From Antrodiella citrinella (lineage: Eukaryota > Basidiomycota > Agaricomycetes > Polyporales > Steccherinaceae), in contig SGPM01000269.1 of the NCBI GenBank assembly GCA_004802725.1, positions 1 to 38,257 of the forward strand: a stretch of 38,257 bases of DNA, read 5' to 3'. The notes beneath the pieces are model-generated. The model saw only the letters and a list, made by a program, of their open reading frames with translations. It searched no databases and was not told the DNA's origin. The position numbers and the translations under genes are program-made. Of this stretch, positions 20,541-32,500 are shown one piece after another (positions within the stretch are counted from its first letter, which is position 1; each line of letters opens with the position of its first letter).

Positions 20541-20975
20541 GTGAGTCACCTCACATCTGAACATCTTCGGACGACGACTAACTTCATCTCAAGTGGATTT
20601 TTTAGGGTTAGGTTAAGATACTAAGTTGGTTTGGAATGTCTTAACACGTCGGTACCGGCGGCCGGCAAGTTGCGTGATCAAGGCGATCGAGTTGTAGCGA
20701 GTTGTGCGGTTCCTCTTCGACCGTATCGACCTTGGTATCGACATCTTCTTTCATTCCTCGTTCAGATATACAACTATTCCGACATACCTCGGAACATACT
20801 CAACCATTTTGTATGTCAGAGACGTGAAGCATGGTCTCGTTCCAGGAACGTCAACGGGGCCTGAGACTTAGTCTCGGTCATTGTCTCTTAGCGTATTCGA
20901 CCTCTATAACCCCGACTCCCCTCTTCCTCTTATAACCCCTAGAGGTCTTCACCCTCTCTATTCCCATTCCTCATC
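20541..20975. other. Gene-free stretch between GST remnant and carbonic anhydrase
   Basis: No coding continuation of the GST is supported. The right part (20,880-20,975) is pyrimidine-rich with CTCTATAACC and CTTATAACCCC and is likely the carbonic anhydrase promoter and leader. Confidence 0.5.
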
Positions 20976-21863
20976 ATGGCTTCGAACTTGGGATTCATGT
21001 CTTATGTTCTCCGCGCCGTCCTCTTCCAAATCCTTGTGTTCCACCTCTTACACACGAATGCGTTGAGCATTGGTCGGGTCGACAGGAGAAATGAGGTTGT
21101 GTTATCGCAGGATTCATTGGATTTTCTGTTGACAAACAACAAGGCATGGGCCGCTGAGGTAGAGAGTAAGCACCCCGGATTCTTCAACCAGAGTGCAGAG
21201 GGTCAGCATCCTAAGGTGCGTACCTTGCTTTTTTTTCTTGATCGTCATGATTGACTCTTGCGTAGGCTCTTTGGCTGGGCTGCTCGGATTCGAGGGTCCC
21301 GGAGAGCGTGATCACAAATGTTCTTCCGGGTGTAATCTTCACACAAAGGAATATCGCAAAGTACGTCCTCCAACATCTCTCCTCTCACTCCTCAACTAAA
21401 TTTCCGTAGCCAAGTGCCGCCGAATGACACAAACGCAGTTGCTGTCATCTCTTACGCCGTCGAACACCTCGAAGTTGACCGCATCATCGTCGCAGGACAC
21501 ACCCACTGTGGCGGTGTTGCCTACTGCTACGACCACGCCGCGGTGCTCCCCAAGCCCCCTCCGAATCCTCTCCCTCCCCTCCCCGAGCCCATTCTCAATG
21601 CATGGCTGGGTACGTTGTACGCTGCGGCAGTAAAACTACTTCAAGGAACTCCGCTGAGCAGGGACGACGGGTTGGCGGCGTTGACACTACAGAACGTGAA
21701 GATGCAGGTGGCGAACGTGGCTGGGCTGGACGTGGTCAAGCACGCGTGGAAGGAAGGGCGCGATCTGCGGATCGTTGGGTGGTTGTATGTGATAGAGACG
21801 GGACATTTGCAGGATTTGGGAGTCTGCATAGGGCCGAATGGGACGGCGTGTACGACGTTTTGA
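20976..21863 (+). CDS. Beta-class carbonic anhydrase with N-terminal targeting segment
   Basis: Interconverts CO2 and bicarbonate. Exons 20,976-21,215, 21,266-21,360 and 21,410-21,863 join in phase to 262 aa. Zinc-site motifs are [11 protein letters not shown] (Cys86, with Asp88-Arg90 forming the conserved dyad) and AGHTHCGGV (His142, Cys145). The intervening [17 protein letters not shown] is typical of the family. The N-terminus starts [20 protein letters not shown] and is hydrophobic to about residue 30, suggesting a secretory signal or possibly mitochondrial import; most cytosolic fungal beta enzymes lack this. A Pro-rich insert ([14 protein letters not shown]) lies after the active site. 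The ATG was chosen because it precedes the hydrophobic segment in the context CATCATGG. Confidence 0.95.
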
Positions 21864-22298
21864 GTTCTCTGTTTGTTTCTCTTGTATCCTCCCGTCTTCA
21901 TGCTTTGATCAATACGTTTTCTCGTCACATCGAGGCTAAAGAGGAAGAGGGGAAGGCGACGGACGTGGATTGGACATGGGCCCGTCTGGGAGAAGACCGA
22001 GCCGACGATCAATGAATGACCATGAACGCTGCATCGTAAGTTCAAGAAGCTACCTGAGTCCTCCTGAGACGGTTCGGATGTAGTGCTGATTGTTTCGCAC
22101 GTTTTTCATTCAATATATATAACATGCATTGTATTCTATTTGATCATATGCATTCTTGCACTCTCGTCGTCGACACTCGCAACGAACGACTCGGACGTAT
22201 GCGGTCTTCAGCCATCCGTCGCGACGGTCCGCCCAGGTCGAGTGCCTGGTTCCGGACCGACCGACCCCCGTCCTCCTTTTCACTGAAATTTCATTCAC
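21864..22298. other. Intergenic region, carbonic anhydrase to GPDH
   Basis: No gene recognised. It contains the carbonic anhydrase 3' region and the GPDH upstream region, including an AT-rich patch (CAATATATATAACATGC near 22,110). Confidence 0.6.
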
Positions 22299-22300
22299 TC

Positions 22301-22375
22301 CTCGCCGTCGTCGTCGTCCACGTCGTCCTCGCCGTTGTCGTCGTCCACGTCGTCCTCGCCGTTGTCGTCGTTGAC
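22301..22375. repeat. 27-bp minisatellite in the GPDH 5' leader
   Basis: The 27-bp unit GTCGTCGTCCACGTCGTCCT + CGCCGTT is repeated about two and a half times and ends about 24 bp before the GPDH start codon. It is rich in GTC trinucleotides and lies outside the coding frame. Confidence 0.85.
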
Positions 22376-22398
22376 AGCTCCAACGAGCGCAGCTCATC

Positions 22399-25302
22399 AT
22401 GGCGAGCACCTTCCGCTCCCTCCGCCGCGCCATCTTCTCCACACGCACCCTCGCAGTCGTCTCTGGTTCCACCGTCCTCGCTGCAGGCGGTGGCTACTAC
22501 TTCCTCAACTCGGGCCCCGCATACCCTGCACCGACACTCGAGACCCGCAGGCCCCCGCCCCCATGGACCCCGCCTTCCCGCCAGCACATGCTCGACGCCC
22601 TCAAAAAGAGCGGAGAGAGCACTGAGGAACAGTTTGACGTACTCATTATTGGAGGAGGGGCGACCGGTGCCGGTGTGGCTGTCGACGCAGCGAGCAGAGG
22701 GTTGAAGGTCGCGCTCGTCGAAAGGGACGACTTCAGTTCGGGTGAGTGTCTCTTTGTCTGTGTTCTGTCTGGCTTTGCGCCCCCTTGCGTGCCTGGTCCG
22801 ACGATGACCGACGGCTCCGGATCAATTTCATCACGTCTATTTGCGTGGGAATGCGCCTCAGAGTGCGACGGGTTTTTGGGTGACAGGGCAGGCACAGTCA
22901 CTCGCCGTATATATTGGTCATGAAATGTGTTCTGCGTACACAATTACGACGACTGACTCTGTTCGCTAGGTACTTCCTCCAAATCTACAAAACTCGTCCA
23001 TGGCGGTGTGCGTTACCTCCAGAAAGCCGTATTTGAGCTCGACTACGAGCAGTATAAGCTCGTGGTCGAGGCCCTTCATGAACGTCGTATCTTCCTTCAA
23101 ACGGCCCCTTACCTGTCCTCCATGCTCCCCATCATGCTCCCCATCTACAAGTCCGTATTCGTTTCGTCCAATATTGACGTTGAGATATTGACGTCTTCTA
23201 CAGGTACTGGCAAGTTCCGTACTACTGGGCCGGTTGCAAGATGTACGACGTCTTGGCTGGAAAGGAGAACATGGAAAGTTCGTACCTGATGAGCAAAGGG
23301 AAAGCCCTCGAGACGTTCCCTATGCTCAAGGCGGACGGTCTGGTTGGTGTTGTGGTTTACTATGACGGTAAGTCGCTTCATGACTTGGTTTTACTTGTCT
23401 TTACTAACGTTCATCATCAGGACAACATAATGATTCACGGATGAACACTGCTTTGATCATGACCGCTGTCCAGCAAGGTGCTACCGTCACGAACTACGTC
23501 GAGGTCACAGAATTGCACAAGGATGTTGAGGGAAAACTTTACGGTGCTCGGGTTCACGATAGGCTCACTGGCAAGGAATGGAACGTTCACGCCAAGGTGC
23601 GTGTTTTGTTCTCATTTGTTGTGTATCTCAGACTTACTCGTGCTGCTCGCTCTTCAGGGTATTATCAACGCTACTGGTCCGTTCACCGACGGCATCCTCT
23701 CCATGGACAATCCCTCGCACAAACCCATCGTACAGGCATCCTCCGGCGTCCACATCACCCTCCCGAATTACTACTCCCCTCGCACTATGGGTCTCCTCGA
23801 CCCTGCCACCTCGGACGGTCGCGTCATCTTCTTCCTCCCCTGGCAAGGCAACACCATCGCTGGCACCACCGACACCCCGGCGTCAGTCGAGACTGACCCA
23901 AAAGCTCCTGAAGAGGAGATCGCGTGGATTCTGGAGGAGGTTAGGCGGTACTTGAGCCCGGATATCAAAGTCAGGCGTGGAGATGTTCTGAGCGCGTGGA
24001 GTGGGTTGAGGCCGCTTGTCAGGAATCCGAATGCTGCGAGGACGGAGGGGCTGGTGCGGAACCATATAATCCACGTCAGTGATAGCGGGATGGTGACGAT
24101 TGCTGGTGGGAAGTGGACAACTTACCGTGCTATGGCGGAGGAGACGGTTGATCAAGCGATTGAGGTGTTTGGGTTGAAGGATAGGGTCAGGAGCGGGTGT
24201 GTGACGGAGAGCTTGAGGTTGGTGGGGAGTCATGGGTGGAGCAGGAACATGTTCATTGGTCTGATTCAACGGGTACGTCGTGTTGTTCTCATTTTTGCTG
24301 CGGTCTTGTCTGACGTGGTCGTGGATAGTATGGTCTGGAAACTGAAGTGGCGAAACACTTGTCGGAGAACTACGGTGACCGCGCATGGACTGTCTGCGAG
24401 CTGGCTGCTCCCACAGGACAAGCATGGCCCATTCATGGCGTCAGGCTCGCTACCGGATATCCTTGTGAGCGCGCTTCAGATCATTCATTGTACTGATAGC
24501 TCAAATCTTCACGCAGTCATTGAAGCAGAAGTGCGCTACGCCGCTCGACACGAATACGCCCAGACCGCCATCGACGTGATTGCTCGTCGGTGCCGTCTCT
24601 CCTTCCTGAACGCCCAGTCCGCTCTCGTCGCACTCCCGCGCGTTGTCGACATCTTGGCTGAAGAACTCGCATGGGACAACACACGCAAGGAGAAGGAGCT
24701 CACGCGCGCCGTCGAATTCCTCGGGAGCATGGGTCTGGCCCCGAGCGTAGGGGAAGCGTTCTTGCAGAGCGAGGCGGTGAAGCCGAAGAACTTGAAGGAG
24801 AGGGCAGAGGCGTTGTTTGGGTTCGGTCTTGGATGGGACGCAGCGAAGAAGGCTAGGGTGGCGTCAGGGTTGGTGTACTCGCGGGCGTTGTTTGAGGCTG
24901 GAGAGGTGGAGAGGTTGAGGCAGGCGTTTGGTTCCAGGGCGAAGGTTGTCGTGGCTGCGACGGGCGTGTCTGGGAGCCCTGCAGGCGCAACGTACCAGCG
25001 CGTGGACAAGGACGCACTGTTTGACCTCGTGAAAGGCATGCCTGGGTACGAGAAGGTCGGGTCCAAAGACTTCAACTATGTTCTGGAAGAAGTTGGGCTC
25101 GCGAAGCAGAAGGACGTCGACTTCGATGAGTTCATGGAGGTACGTTCCGCCGATCGGAGTGCATGGGATGGTGCTAAATATGTTGCGTTCCTGTCAGCTT
25201 TGTGCGGAAGTTCGCGAAGTGTTGTTCGCCCCTGCACCTACGAAGGAGGTCAAGAAGGAACGTCTTTCGATACCCGTGGAGAAGAGTGGCGGCGGTGTCT
25301 GA
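22399..25302 (+). CDS. GUT2: Mitochondrial FAD-dependent glycerol-3-phosphate dehydrogenase
   Basis: Oxidises glycerol 3-phosphate to dihydroxyacetone phosphate at the inner mitochondrial membrane, passing electrons to ubiquinone. Eight exons join in phase to 780 aa: 22,399-22,741, 22,970-23,150, 23,204-23,367, 23,421-23,596, 23,658-24,272, 24,329-24,464, 24,517-25,139 and 25,198-25,302. The N-terminus is Arg/Ser-rich with a hydrophobic stretch, as expected for import and membrane attachment. The FAD-binding motif VLIIGGGATGAGVAVDAASR lies at residues 81-100. Family landmarks GTSSKSTKLVHGGVRYL, GRVIFFLPWQGNTIAGTTD and VTIAGGKWTTYR are intact. The C-terminus reads KQKDVDFDEFMEL, an EF-hand-like segment, suggesting possible calcium response. 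Intron 1 is 228 bp, much longer than the others. Symbol by homology to yeast GUT2. Confidence 0.96.
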
Positions 25303-25530
25303 ACGAAGTCTCTCTCTTCGTTTGTTGAACGAACGAACATGAATTGGACCATGAACAAATCTTACTATTCGACGTATCTCAAATATTATATTCACTTCCT
25401 TCTACGTTGTTCTGATGTTCTTGGGTGCCCTTTGTGTGTAAATATCCCACCAAGTGCAATCCGAGAAAACATAGCACGTTGTTATGATCCGACCGCCCGA
25501 GGAGGACAGTACCATTTTCTGTGCAGACGT

Positions 25531-25536
25531 ATAAAC
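25531..25536 (+). promoter_or_regulatory. TATA box of the heme oxygenase-like gene
   Basis: TATAAA lies 29 bp upstream of the ATG at 25,565, so the TATA-to-ATG distance is very short and the transcript leader would be only a few bases, or transcription would start elsewhere. Confidence 0.45.
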
Positions 25537-25564
25537 CCGCCATCCCGTTCCTCTGCAGCTCACG

Positions 25565-26433
25565 ATGACCACCCTCGATACCTCTGCGCCGCTCGCCACC
25601 CTCCTCAGACGTTCGACGGCCAGTGCCCACGATGAAGCGTCCAACAGCCAGGGCGCCGGGTGGCTCACCCGCGGGGAACTCGACAAAGAAGAGTACATAC
25701 GATTCCTCATGATGCTCTATCACATCTACGAGTACGTCCAGCTCGCTCACGTTTCTACTTTCTAACGACGTTGCCAGTGTGTTCGAGCGCGCCCTTGATG
25801 AGAACGCTACACACCCTGTCCTCTAACCCACGTACAACCCGCTTCTCCTGGCCCGTGCCGCCAGTCTCGCGACAGACATTGCCACCGTCTCGAGAACGGC
25901 GACGGTCTGTCGTTCTACGAGTTCAGGCAGCTGGGAGGGAACGGGTCGGCGATCATCGGAGACATGAAGAAGATCAAGGAATGGTTCCGGGAGGACATGA
26001 ATGCTGGGGCGGACGATGACCAGGCTATCAAACGTACATCCGGGATCCATTACTGGTTCTCTTTCCTTCATGGGACTTTTATTCGGTCACAGTCGCTATT
26101 GCAGACGAAGCAACGATTGCCTTCGACCTCAATAGCGCGCTCTTCACCATCCTGCGACCTCCTACTAACCTTTTGGACGTATCCTTGGCACCTGCGTCCC
26201 CTCCCCTTGGCGAACCGTCCACGCCGTTCGAGGATTCACCGCTGAAAGCTCAGCAGGACGTGTCTGCCACTCCCACGTACCGCGTCGCCACCGTTCTCGC
26301 CGTCATCGCCGCTCTATCTCTCTCGCATTTCCTCCTCGTCGTTAATGGTCACACCGGTGAGAAGGGTGCGACCAAGTTGGAAGCAGTACAGCACTGGTTT
26401 GCGAATGCTTTCACTTCGTTGTCGTCCGCTTGA
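25565..26433 (+). pseudogene. Heme oxygenase, disrupted (stop codon and internal deletion)
   Basis: Heme oxygenases open heme to biliverdin, CO and iron at the ER membrane. The start is intact: residues 1-56 include STASAHDEAS (His22 is the likely heme ligand) and WLTRGELDKEEYIRFLMMLY. An intron follows, then VFERALDENATHPVL. There the family's Ala-Pro-Thr-Tyr-Asn-Pro is interrupted by TAA (near 25,826). Reading on, YNPLLLARAASLATDIA runs straight into GDGLSFYEF in another frame. The central part with the glycine-rich distal helix (expected Gly-Asp-x-Ser-Gly-Gly) is absent. The C-terminal part is recognisable (MKKIKEWFREDMNAG; IAFDLNSALFTILRP) and ends with a membrane anchor (VATVLAVIAALSLSHFLLVV). 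A nonsense codon plus loss of the active-site middle makes a pseudogene likely; an assembly error is the alternative. Confidence 0.8.
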
Positions 26434-27642
26434 TATAGAGAAGTAGATGTTCCCTGCTGTGCTTTATTGACTCTTCCTTTCTCTGTTCACACCTGTCTTT
26501 CATGATTCATGTCATCTGTTATCACCAAATTCAGCGAGCTTGTTGTACTGCTTACAAGTCTTATCTTTACTCGTAGATTCTAATGATTGTACCATGGTCC
26601 GTCATACCGCCCCTTCGTTGCAGATGAGATGAACAAGATACCGTACACGGTGACCCAAACGACGACAACGACGCTGTCCTCTACAGAATTCCTTTGACGA
26701 GACGACATCCATCTCATGTCGTCTCCTGCGGGTGAACCACCATCCGGCGATGTGTTGAAGAGGGTGACACGGGAAACTGAGTCGTCCGAAGCGGATATAT
26801 TGTCTAGACATCCAGAGTGTTGCCTCTTCACCCACCCTCACCCATTGAAGTCTGCGACCGCATTTTGCATGTTGTTTCACCGAGTACTCGCAAACGTAGA
26901 ACGACACGGTCGACACCAAGGTCGAGGACGTCTATGCGTCTATGCTCAAAGGGAGACAGCTCATGTTCAAGTACTAAAAGTGTTCACAGCACCACTAAAA
27001 GTCGCGGAAACGTCCATCAACACAGGCAAGACATGTACGGCCGAATCATAACAACATACTCGTCAGGTCTATACAGATGACCGCTTGACCGAGCTTGTTG
27101 GAAGATAAGACATACAACTCGTCCATCCAATCTCCCTTCGGCGCAAGACAGCTGGATTCCTTCCGTTCAGTGGCGGGCGGACGCAAGAAATCAAGCTCCC
27201 GGTCGTGGCACTGCGTTGTGCTGAGTGTTTCTCTGTCTCCTCGGAGGTGTCGGACCACGGCCAAACGAAGCTTGATGAGTGAGAGGCCATCGAGGTTAAA
27301 GTAAATCTTACGCGTTTACAACTTGAAGGACAAGGACATATTTGTCACGCTCAGATCAGACACTCATGTGTCTTCTCCAATTCTTGTACAGTGCTACCTA
27401 GTTCTGCAGAATCTTCGAACTCGCCTTACAAGTCTACAATGTCGAGCAGTTGAGCAACAGTGTTGTCTGTGAGCACTGCAAGTGAAGCAAGCACTCAAGG
27501 AAAGGGCGCTGACAGCGAGATCATAATAAGCCCAAATCATAACTAAACGATGGTATAAAAAGAAAATCTCTTGCAGCCGCCGCTTTCGCTTTCTCGTAGG
27601 TACTTTTGATTGAATTCAAACGCTGCGTGCATACCCATGACA
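26434..27642. other. 1.2-kb intergenic region between convergent genes
   Basis: No gene, repeat or RNA recognised on either strand. It should contain the 3' untranslated regions of the heme oxygenase remnant (plus) and SEC61 (minus). Open frames present are short and lack family features. Confidence 0.55.
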
Positions 27643-29415
27643 TTATAGCAAGTCTCCCAACGCCGCCAACTCGGGAGAACCAGATTCCTGCAAGTCAAGG
27701 AGACGGAGTCAGCGAGTGTGAAGTGCGGAACGAGAGGAGACGACGTACCCTCATGCCAATTTCCCAGTAGCTGTAGATGATGGTGACGGCCATCAAGATA
27801 CCAGTTCCGCTGCCAATGGCACCCATGAGATCCGCTGCGACAGACAGGAGACCAAGAATGGCACCGCCAAGGGCGGCAGCAGTGGGGACGACGCGCTTGA
27901 GCTCCTTGTACATGGAACCTTCACGGTGACCAGCCATTACCTAAGCGCAGTTTGCCGTTAGTACAATCCACAATTGCGAGAAACATGGAAATGCGTACCA
28001 TTTGCTGATCCTTCAACTGCTTCGCGATATCACGGGGACCACTGCCAGATACTTCAATCCAAGTCTTCGAGAAGATGGCGCACGCGGAGAGCATGAACGT
28101 GATGTAGACGACGGCGTGAATAGGGTCCAGCACGACAGACTTGATCGTGTGAGGAGGTGACATGTAGTATGCGATACCAGACACGGCCGAGAGCTGAGGG
28201 GAATCTTCAAGAGGCTAAGAAGGTGATTCGTGTCAACAAAACGAGCTTGTAAAAAGGAGACTTAGACTCACCTCCCATACACCGAGAAGCCTGACCAACA
28301 AGTTGGTGGGGAAACGAGTCGCCAGCATCTGAGAGATGATGAACACGTTAGACGTGAGCGCAGACTGCAGCATGATAGGCATGTTAGAGGTGTAGAAGAG
28401 CTTGATGGGGTACGACCCGCGCTGACCACGGAACCGGTTGGACTTGACGGGGATCTCGATACGGAAACCTTGGAGGTAGATGACGACAGCGAACACGACA
28501 ATGGTCGCAATCAGGTTCATGATGTTGGGGAGACGATCCCTCCAGAAAGCCTCGCGCAGAGCACGGCCCTTGTCGTTCCAGGTGAACAGGAGATGGAAGA
28601 GGGAGACGACGGCGCCCTCGAACTCGGGTCCACGCCCGGTGTTGATGGTGGTGGGGGAGAAGGCCTTCCAGACGATGGACTCGCAAATGTTGGTAGCGAT
28701 GAACAGGGAGATACCGGAGCCGAGACCGTAGCCCTTCTGGAGGAGCTCGTCGAGGAGGATGACGATGAGGGAAGCGGAAATGAGCTGGATGATGAGCAAA
28801 AGGCAGACACCGGCGCCGAGGTCGCTGGGCTGGCCGTAGAGACCTGTCAATACATAAACGGTAGCCTGACCGAGGGAGATGATCAATGCGAACACTGATG
28901 TGCGTCGTTGCGTGAGTTACACGTGAATGTGGTCAGAGGGGGATTGACACGTACACTTCTGAGCACCACTGAACAACGCCCTGTCCTCCTTCAACGAAAA
29001 GTCGACGTCAATCAGGTTCGCGCCAGCCAAGAGCTGCATGATCATTCCACTGGTGACGATGGGAGTGATTCCGAGTTCCATGAGTGTTCCACGGTTGGAG
29101 GCCAAGATGACACGCATCCAGTAGAGGGGGTCGGAGGAGTCAGACGACATGATACCGTACAGCGGAACCTGTGAGCAGACGAGGAAGATGAGGAGCGTGA
29201 CGGCCGTCCATAGCACCTTTTGGTTGAACGGAACCTGGTTAATGCAGACATGAGTATTGTGTGAGTCGGAGGAAAGTGAGACGTACCTTGCGGTCCGGAG
29301 AGGAGACTTCAGGAAGGATAGGAAGGAACGGTCGGACGAGATTCAAAAACCGGACTGTGGGTGGTTAGTTGTATGTTTTTCTTGGAAGATGTATGTTGTA
29401 CTTACATCCGCTCAT
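27643..29415 (-). CDS. SEC61: Sec61 translocon alpha subunit
   Basis: Forms the protein-conducting channel of the ER membrane for co- and post-translational translocation. Seven exons join in phase: 29,406-29,415, 29,287-29,354, 28,955-29,234, 28,272-28,894, 27,999-28,214, 27,749-27,940 and 27,643-27,687. The product is 477 aa, the normal family length, with about ten membrane spans. Landmarks are [17 protein letters not shown] (amphipathic N-terminus), [20 protein letters not shown] (plug region), [37 protein letters not shown], and the cytosolic loop [39 protein letters not shown] marks the C-terminal part. The first exon is only 10 nt, coding MSG plus one base. The neighbour CSC1 gene ends 166 bp upstream of the ATG on the same strand. 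Confidence 0.97.
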
Positions 29416-29580
29416 GGCTGGAGAGGAGAACCAAGGAGCGGCGAAGAGAAAGAGAGTTGGTGGTGAAGAAACTGAAATTACGCCAGCACGATCATAGACA
29501 CGTCGCACAGACGCCCGTGAGGTGGCACAGGACAAACACACATCAATAGTCTAATCTTATCTTTACATGATAATAGATCT

Positions 29581-32500
29581 TTAAGCATCGTGTCCTCCAG
29601 CCCACTCTTCGTCCGGCGGGTTCCTCTGCACCTCCACGTCGCCCTTCATGTCCATGTACGCCCCCAGATCACTCGCATCCACCCCCGCAGCTACATACTC
29701 CCGCACCAGTCGCTCGCTCACACCCACCTCGTCCTTTGGAAGCCAGATCCACGGCTGGTTCGTGTACATCGACGGGTGCGTGAACCCGTTCTCGTCAAAG
29801 TCCAAATCCTCGTCGTCGTCGCTGTCGGCGTCCCCGTCGCCCTTCCGCACGCGTTCTTTGGGGACAATCGTAGCGGGCGCAATCGTGGGCAGGTTGCGTC
29901 TACTGGACGCGTACGAAGGGCGCGGTGAGGCCTCGCTGCCAGTGCCGTAGTTCTTGAAGTCTTGTCCTGCCGCTGACTTGATCGTCCTCGACACGCCCTT
30001 GTCCATTCCCTTCTTCAACCTCATCACCGGGTGTTTGATGCGTTTGCGGACAACCGACGAGATACCTGTCGAATGCAAATCAGTATCCGCCAGGTCAGTC
30101 GTTCACTGTGCACGCACGAGAGCGACTGAACATGTCCGTCTCCTCGTCTTTGCCCTCCCCTTGGTTCTGTCCTGGCGCCCGCTTCTTCTGACGTTCCTGC
30201 TCCCAACGCGCCTTCATCTGCTTCGTCGCCAAAGACATCGGAAGGTGCCCCGTAATAGCTGCATTTCAGGTTCAGCTCACGGTGATCTGAGTCGAACAAG
30301 GGGTTCGGACTGACGGTTAAAGCTGGACTGGAACAAAATTTGCACCGAAGCAGTGAGAGCCATGAGGACGAGCATGAGGGCCCCTTGTGCTATGAATGCG
30401 ATACCTTGCGAGATCTTGAGGAAGAATAGCACTGCTAGACAGAACTGCTCGATGTACAGACCCGTGACTGTTCGATTCGTGAATCAGAAGGAGCTGCCTC
30501 AGATTTTGTTTTGCATGGAGGACGTACAAAGAAAGTTGATTGCCAAAGGGAACTGGAAAACGAGAGGTTGAGTGACACCGAAAGCAGCTACAAACACGGC
30601 ACGCACGTATTTTCCACCCGTCTCAGCTTCTTCAGGCTGGTCGAATACCCAAGTAAGCACTAACGTACGTCTTTGCTCAGCACATGTCCAAGAAACACAA
30701 ACACGCAACCAGTACTCACGAAACTTCCACGAGAAGAAAAACAGCATGAACGCAACCATAGCCAATCCGTTGATGATAGGCGCCAACACGCTATACGCCA
30801 ACGCGATCGTTGCCAGTAGCGAGATCTTGGGCAGTATCAGACCGAAATCAGCCTACGTAGGGCGCGTGAGCAGGCTCTCGAGCAGAATCCGATTTGAATG
30901 AGGATATACCTTGGGCATCATGAACGTGACCCTGAACGCTTCGCGTGGTGTTCGCCCCAGCCACCACTTCTTCACGAGATACATCACAAGCACGCCGACT
31001 TGTAAGAGCGCACTGCCTGCGCCCGCTAGGCCTTGTGAGACTACGGGTTATAAGTATATGAATGATCAGAGAAGAAAACGACACGTACTTGTCCATGTGA
31101 GGAAGAAGATGGACGCGCTAGGCAGCTGAGACGCAAGTTCAGACACTGCTTCGGTTGGGTTTGAGATTAGCTGGAGGTGTTGGTCACGGTCAGTCAATTC
31201 ACTGCACGCACCCGAAGAACACTTACGTTAGATGCAGTGGCAGTTATACTCGAAGAGAGCGTAACGACCAGGAAACCATGACTTCATGAACATAGCAGTG
31301 AGTTTGACGTCCTCCTCGGAGAGAAATACCTACTTACACGACGAGGAACAGGTAGTACCGCTTGTACACACTGATGGATAGCAACGACCAACGAGGGATA
31401 TTCTCGTACCACGCAAGTCCTGGAAAGAGATGAGATCAAGCTCTAAAGCAACATAGAAGGCTCACCGACCTCTGAGCAGGATGGGGAGAACAGCAAACAG
31501 AATGGAGAGGAAGAGCGGCGGAAGGAGACCCTGGATGATACCGGGGATGGGCGTAGGTGCGTTCTTGATCCAACAAAGCCATCTGGAGACACCGTCAGCG
31601 ATAAAAAGGTAAACCTGAGACGGCCGATGGGCACGTACGAGACTTTCCGACACAGAGCAGAGACGTTACTCAGTGTGCCGACAAACGCGACGGGCAAGAA
31701 CCAGAGGGCGATCAGGACCAGACTGCCCATCCAGGACGTGACGTATCTGAATCGAGTCTCGTATGCGCCATCCTGAGAGAACTGTGAGACATTGTGCAGT
31801 GCCTCTTATGAATGCACTTACGTCGATGTTGTCCCAGATGACATCCTTCGGTGTGACCTCGATGAACTTCTCCGACATCATCAAAGGCTGCAAGCGCAGC
31901 GTGAACATGCATGTAAGGACATATGAAAAAACATAGACATACCTCATGGAAGCTCACGCACTGCGCTAGCACGTGAGCCCCGAGCTGGAGGTTGCACTGA
32001 ATGAACGCGCTCCCCATCGGCTTCCTCTCGCCCAACTCGGCCCTCAACACGTCAATCTCCTTGTTCAAACGTGATATCTCATCCTACGACCCAGTCAGCA
32101 CCTTGTCCATTCACGGAAATAACAAAAATCGAACGACGCACCTTGCACCACTCAATGGTATCTACCTTACGTCCCCAGAGCCCAAGGAAGCCCAACCTAT
32201 GCATCGGCCTCTTCTTCTCCGGGACGAACTGCTGGATCATAGCGTCCACCTGCGTTGGGTCAAACGCACTGGGCACGCTTTCCTCCCTTTCACCTCTTTC
32301 TCCGCCATCTCCACTCCCACTTCCATCCCTGCTCCCGTCTCCATTCGCGCTCCCGTCACCACTCCCATATCCATCTCGTTCTGGGACGTTCAGCTGCTCG
32401 ACAGACGTACCCGGCATCGGACTGTGCCCGCCCTGCAGAGAGGGACCGTACCCGTTCTCGCTGGTGTTGATGTCCCCCATCTCGTACGCCTCGCTCCGCG

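Noticed and set aside
29590..29928. Plus-strand ORF opposite the CSC1 tail
   Set aside because: Antisense shadow of the acidic C-terminal coding region.
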